Translations under genes and position numbers: made by a program
Source of the DNA: Zhenhengia yiwuensis
GTDB taxonomy: Bacteria; Bacillota; Clostridia; Lachnospirales; Cellulosilyticaceae
Assembly (NCBI RefSeq): GCF_014384995.1
Contig: NZ_JACRSY010000004.1
Location: 62,001 to 126,000 of the forward strand
Direction of reading: 5' to 3'
DNA: 64,000 bases
Notes under the pieces: model-generated
What the model saw: only the letters and a program-made list of their open reading frames with translations
What the model was told of the DNA's origin: nothing
Databases searched by the model: none
Shown: positions 61,637 through 64,000 of the stretch, piece by piece
Numbering within the stretch: position 1 is the stretch's first letter
Layout: each line of letters starts with the position of its first letter

Positions 61637-63499
61637 TTACTTGTTTAAAAGAGCCATTAATAGTTCGTTGTTTCTTTGTAAGAAAGCTTGCATTGCGTCT
61701 GCTGATAAGGATTGATTTGCAATAAGTGCTAAATCATATAAGTGTTTGCAAGCAAGTTCTTTTGTATGCTCATCTAGGTCTTTAGTGCTAAGTGCTGTAA
61801 TAAGTGGATGGTTTTCATTAAGGACAAGAGTAGCCTCACTTGGTGGCATACCATTAGTATCCATACCATAAAGTTTCATCATCTCTTGCATACGGCGACT
61901 TTCTTCACTAATAAGAAGCATAGATGGTACTGTTTGACTCTTAAGTGTTTCAAGTTTCACTTTAAGTTTGTCATTATTTAAGATACTTGTAAAGAGTGTA
62001 TTAAGTTTTTCCTCTTTAGCAGTGTCAATAGCAGTATTTTCTTCTTTAAGTGCTGAAGAAATATCAGCGTCGATGCGCATAAATTTAACATCTTTATTTT
62101 GCATTTCCATATGAGAAATGAAGGAACTATCAATTGGATGTGTAAGGTAAATAGCTGATAGATTATTTTCTTTAAACATAGTCACATATTGAGACTGTTT
62201 TTCTTTGTCAGATACATAGAATACTTTATTTTCATTTGTATCTTTAACTTTTTCTAAGTAGTCATTAAGTGTAATGTATTCATCATCAATTGTTTTATAA
62301 AGAATGTAATCTTTCATTTTAGTAGAGAATTTTTCTTCTCTTAAACATCCATATTTAATAAATGGAGAGATAGAATCCCAGCATGATTTGTAGTGGTCTA
62401 ATTCTTTTTTATAAAGAGAAATAAGCTTGTCAGCTACTTTCTTAGTAATGTAATCAGAGATTTTCTTTACAAATCCATCGTTTTGTAAGAAACTACGTGA
62501 TACATTAAGTGGAATATCAGGGCAATCTACGATACCTTTAAGAAGAAGTAAGAATTCAGGAATAACTTCTTTGATATTGTCAGCTACGAATACTTGATTA
62601 TTATAAAGTTTAATTTTACCTTCTACCATTTCATACTCATTATGAAGTTTAGGGAAGTATAGAATACCTTTTAAGTTAAATGGATAGTCCATATCTAAAT
62701 GAATCCAGAAAAGAGGTTCATTGTAGTCCATAAATGTTTTTGAATAGAATGTTTTGTATTCTTCATCTGTACATTCTGAAGGTTTCTTTGTATATAAAGG
62801 AATTGGATCATTAATTGGTTTAGGAGCTTCTACAGTATTTTCTTCACCTTCAGCTGAGGTTGTAGTCTCTTTGTTAGCATCTACTACATAGATTGGTACA
62901 GGCATAAAGTTACAGTATTTTTCAATAGTACTTGATAAAGTATAGAAATTAAGGAACTCTTTGCTTTCTTCTGTTACATGTAAAATAATATCAGTACCGC
63001 GAGTAGTACGTTTACCTTCACTTAACTCGTAAGTTGTACCACCATCACAAGACCAATGCACAGAAGGAGCACCAGTATAAGATAAAGTATCAATTTCTAC
63101 AGTGTCAGCTACCATAAAGCTTGAGTAGAAGCCAAGTCCGAAATGTCCAATGATTTGTTCTTTGTCCATCTTATCTTGATATTTATTAAGGAAGTCTTCT
63201 GCGCCTGAAAAAGCAATTTGAGTAATATATTTCTCAACTTCCTCTTCAGTCATACCAATTCCGTTATCTGAAACAGTAATGGTACTTTCTTTTTCATTTA
63301 CAGTTACAGTTACTTCAAATGGTGTTTGGGTTTCATCAGTAGTTTCGCCCATATCACAAAGCTTTCTAAACTTTAAAATAGCATCACATGCATTGGAGAT
63401 TATCTCACGTACAAAAATATCATGGTCAGAATAAAGCCATTTCTTAATAATAGGGAAGATATTCTCGCTATGAATAGATAAGTTACCTTGTTTAGACAT
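61637..63499 (-). CDS. htpG: molecular chaperone HtpG (Hsp90)
   Basis: Cytosolic ATP-driven chaperone, 620 residues. The GHKL ATPase has NACDAI near 36-41, VSDNGIGM (the ATP-lid DxGxG) and GHFGLGFYS; the middle domain has SRSFLQND with the conserved arginine. An acidic insert follows the N-domain (EGEENTVEAP). Full length and intact. AGGAGG lies 7 bases before the ATG. No CIRCE element is seen upstream, so HrcA control is unlikely. Confidence 0.96.
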   Translation of the reverse strand: MSKQGNLSIHSENIFPIIKKWLYSDHDIFVREIISNACDAILKFRKLCDMGETTDETQTPFEVTVTVNEKESTITVSDNGIGMTEEEVEKYITQIAFSGAEDFLNKYQDKMDKEQIIGHFGLGFYSSFMVADTVEIDTLSYTGAPSVHWSCDGGTTYELSEGKRTTRGTDIILHVTEESKEFLNFYTLSSTIEKYCNFMPVPIYVVDANKETTTSAEGEENTVEAPKPINDPIPLYTKKPSECTDEEYKTFYSKTFMDYNEPLFWIHLDMDYPFNLKGILYFPKLHNEYEMVEGKIKLYNNQVFVADNIKEVIPEFLLLLKGIVDCPDIPLNVSRSFLQNDGFVKKISDYITKKVADKLISLYKKELDHYKSCWDSISPFIKYGCLREEKFSTKMKDYILYKTIDDEYITLNDYLEKVKDTNENKVFYVSDKEKQSQYVTMFKENNLSAIYLTHPIDSSFISHMEMQNKDVKFMRIDADISSALKEENTAIDTAKEEKLNTLFTSILNNDKLKVKLETLKSQTVPSMLLISEESRRMQEMMKLYGMDTNGMPPSEATLVLNENHPLITALSTKDLDEHTKELACKHLYDLALIANQSLSADAMQAFLQRNNELLMALLNK

Positions 63500-63559
63500 T
63501 ATAAAACCTCCTAAAGAATAAAATTGATTGAGTAATTATATAATTTATTAAACATAACT

Positions 63560-63589
63560 ATAATACTATTAACAAAAATTGATTGTCAA
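63560..63589 (-). promoter_or_regulatory. sigma-A promoter of htpG
   Basis: On the minus strand TTGACA, an 18-base spacer and TATTAT, about 60 bases before the htpG start. Confidence 0.65.
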
Positions 63590-63671
63590 CCACCTATAAG
63601 CTATTAATTGAAACTAAAGTAAAGGTTATTTTTAATGCTGGAAATAAACATAAGGAACTACCAAATTTTAC

Positions 63672-63706
63672 TGTAATAATCGTTTCCCTATTGGGGTACA
63701 TTATGA
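63672..63706 (+). promoter_or_regulatory. possible sigma-G-like promoter of the SASP gene
   Basis: CATTATGA at 63699 resembles the sigma-G -10 element (CATNNTA), with TGTAATAA at 63672 as a possible -35. The spacing is somewhat long (about 20). SASP genes are normally sigma-G controlled. Confidence 0.35.
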
Positions 63707-63768
63707 CTATAACCAGAGACAACAAGGCTGGTTAATATCTAATCAATATTTTCAAGGAGGAAACTCAG

Positions 63769-63963
63769 ATGAAAAACCAAGCATTAGACGCAATGAAACA
63801 AGAAGTAGCTTCAGAATTAGGTGTACCATTAAAACAAGGATATAATGGAGACCTTACAGCTAAACAAGCTGGTTCAGTAGGTGGCGAAATGGTTAAACGT
63901 ATGATCGCTGCTCAAGAACAACAAATGGGTATGAAACCATTTAGCAACAACAGCAATAACTAA
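63769..63963 (+). CDS. alpha/beta-type small acid-soluble spore protein
   Basis: A 64-residue DNA-coating protein of dormant spores that protects DNA from UV and heat. The family pattern is clear: MKQEVASELGV, then GYNGDLTAKQAGSVGGEMVKRMI. The Glu-Leu-Gly region contains the GPR protease cleavage area (E-VASELGV). A polar Gln/Asn-rich tail follows. AAGGAGG precedes the ATG. It shows that the organism can form endospores. Confidence 0.95.
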   Translation: MKNQALDAMKQEVASELGVPLKQGYNGDLTAKQAGSVGGEMVKRMIAAQEQQMGMKPFSNNSNN

Positions 63964-64000
63964 TTTAGTGTGCTTATTATAGAATATAATAAGATACAAG

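Noticed and set aside
1..64000. CRISPR arrays, insertion sequences, prophage genes, tRNA or rRNA genes
   Set aside because: No regularly spaced repeats, transposase or phage structural genes, or cloverleaf sequences were recognised in the reading; a tRNAscan/ISfinder run would be decisive.

Overview
The window is a stretch of low-GC (about one third G+C), densely coded bacterial chromosome. Gene content and order point to a spore-forming anaerobe of the class Clostridia, most like the Lachnospirales/Cellulosilyticum side of the group. The reasons are an alpha/beta SASP spore protein at the right end, the block rho-rpmE-DUF1385-prmC-prfA, the block uvrC-hprK-ROK kinase, AddAB instead of RecBCD, strong AGGAGG ribosome sites, and many secreted or lipid-anchored proteins. 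No rRNA, tRNA, CRISPR array, prophage or insertion sequence was recognised. The taxonomic placement is an inference from gene content, not a database result.

Layout. 1-6.3 kb: the end of a diaminopimelate dehydrogenase gene, an alpha/beta hydrolase, then a leftward polyamine operon. That operon reads speD, an arginine/lysine/ornithine-type decarboxylase fused in frame to spermidine synthase, speB, and probably a UPF0145 gene. 6.5-16 kb: a secreted protein of unknown function, a Lon-like protease with degenerate ATPase motifs, an orphan acetolactate synthase small subunit, and the rho/rpmE/DUF1385/prmC/prfA translation and transcription block. 16-18.8 kb: a nitrosative-stress pair (single-domain globin and NsrR) flanking a truncated DUF454 gene, then a membrane protein/MarR operon with a palindromic operator. 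18.8-27.3 kb: an accessory stretch of lipoproteins, a solute-binding protein, a possible toxin-antitoxin pair, a ZIP transporter, a large stalk-domain surface protein related to the one at 6.6 kb, and small Cys-rich or Asn-rich peptides.

27.3-38.6 kb: uvrB, uvrA behind a LexA box, a 450-base structured intergenic region with no recognised gene, a DUF5107/TPR protein, two secreted proteins sharing a domain, and uvrC. 38.6-46 kb: hprK, a ROK kinase, a heterodimeric ABC exporter, a YcxB-like protein and a TIM-barrel enzyme. 46-51.6 kb: an NlpC/P60 cell-wall hydrolase, a sulfatase, cymR divergent from cysK, and a HAD phosphatase. 51.6-64 kb: addB-addA, an unrecognised conserved protein, a Rieske-tailed FAD oxidoreductase, a DUF3783 protein, htpG and a SASP gene.

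Themes. DNA repair is well represented (UvrA, B, C and AddAB), with a recognisable SOS box in front of uvrA. Polyamine synthesis is compact: the decarboxylase makes agmatine (if it is an arginine decarboxylase), SpeB converts it to putrescine, SpeD makes the aminopropyl donor, and the SpeE half makes spermidine. Two Rrf2 regulators sit beside their expected targets (NsrR with globin, CymR with CysK). The most interesting items are the decarboxylase-SpeE fusion that keeps a perfect internal ribosome site for SpeE, the structured intergenic region at 32.3-32.8 kb, the possible toxin-antitoxin pair at 20.7-21.6 kb, the shared secreted domains, and the (STNN)n cysteine peptide at 27.0 kb.
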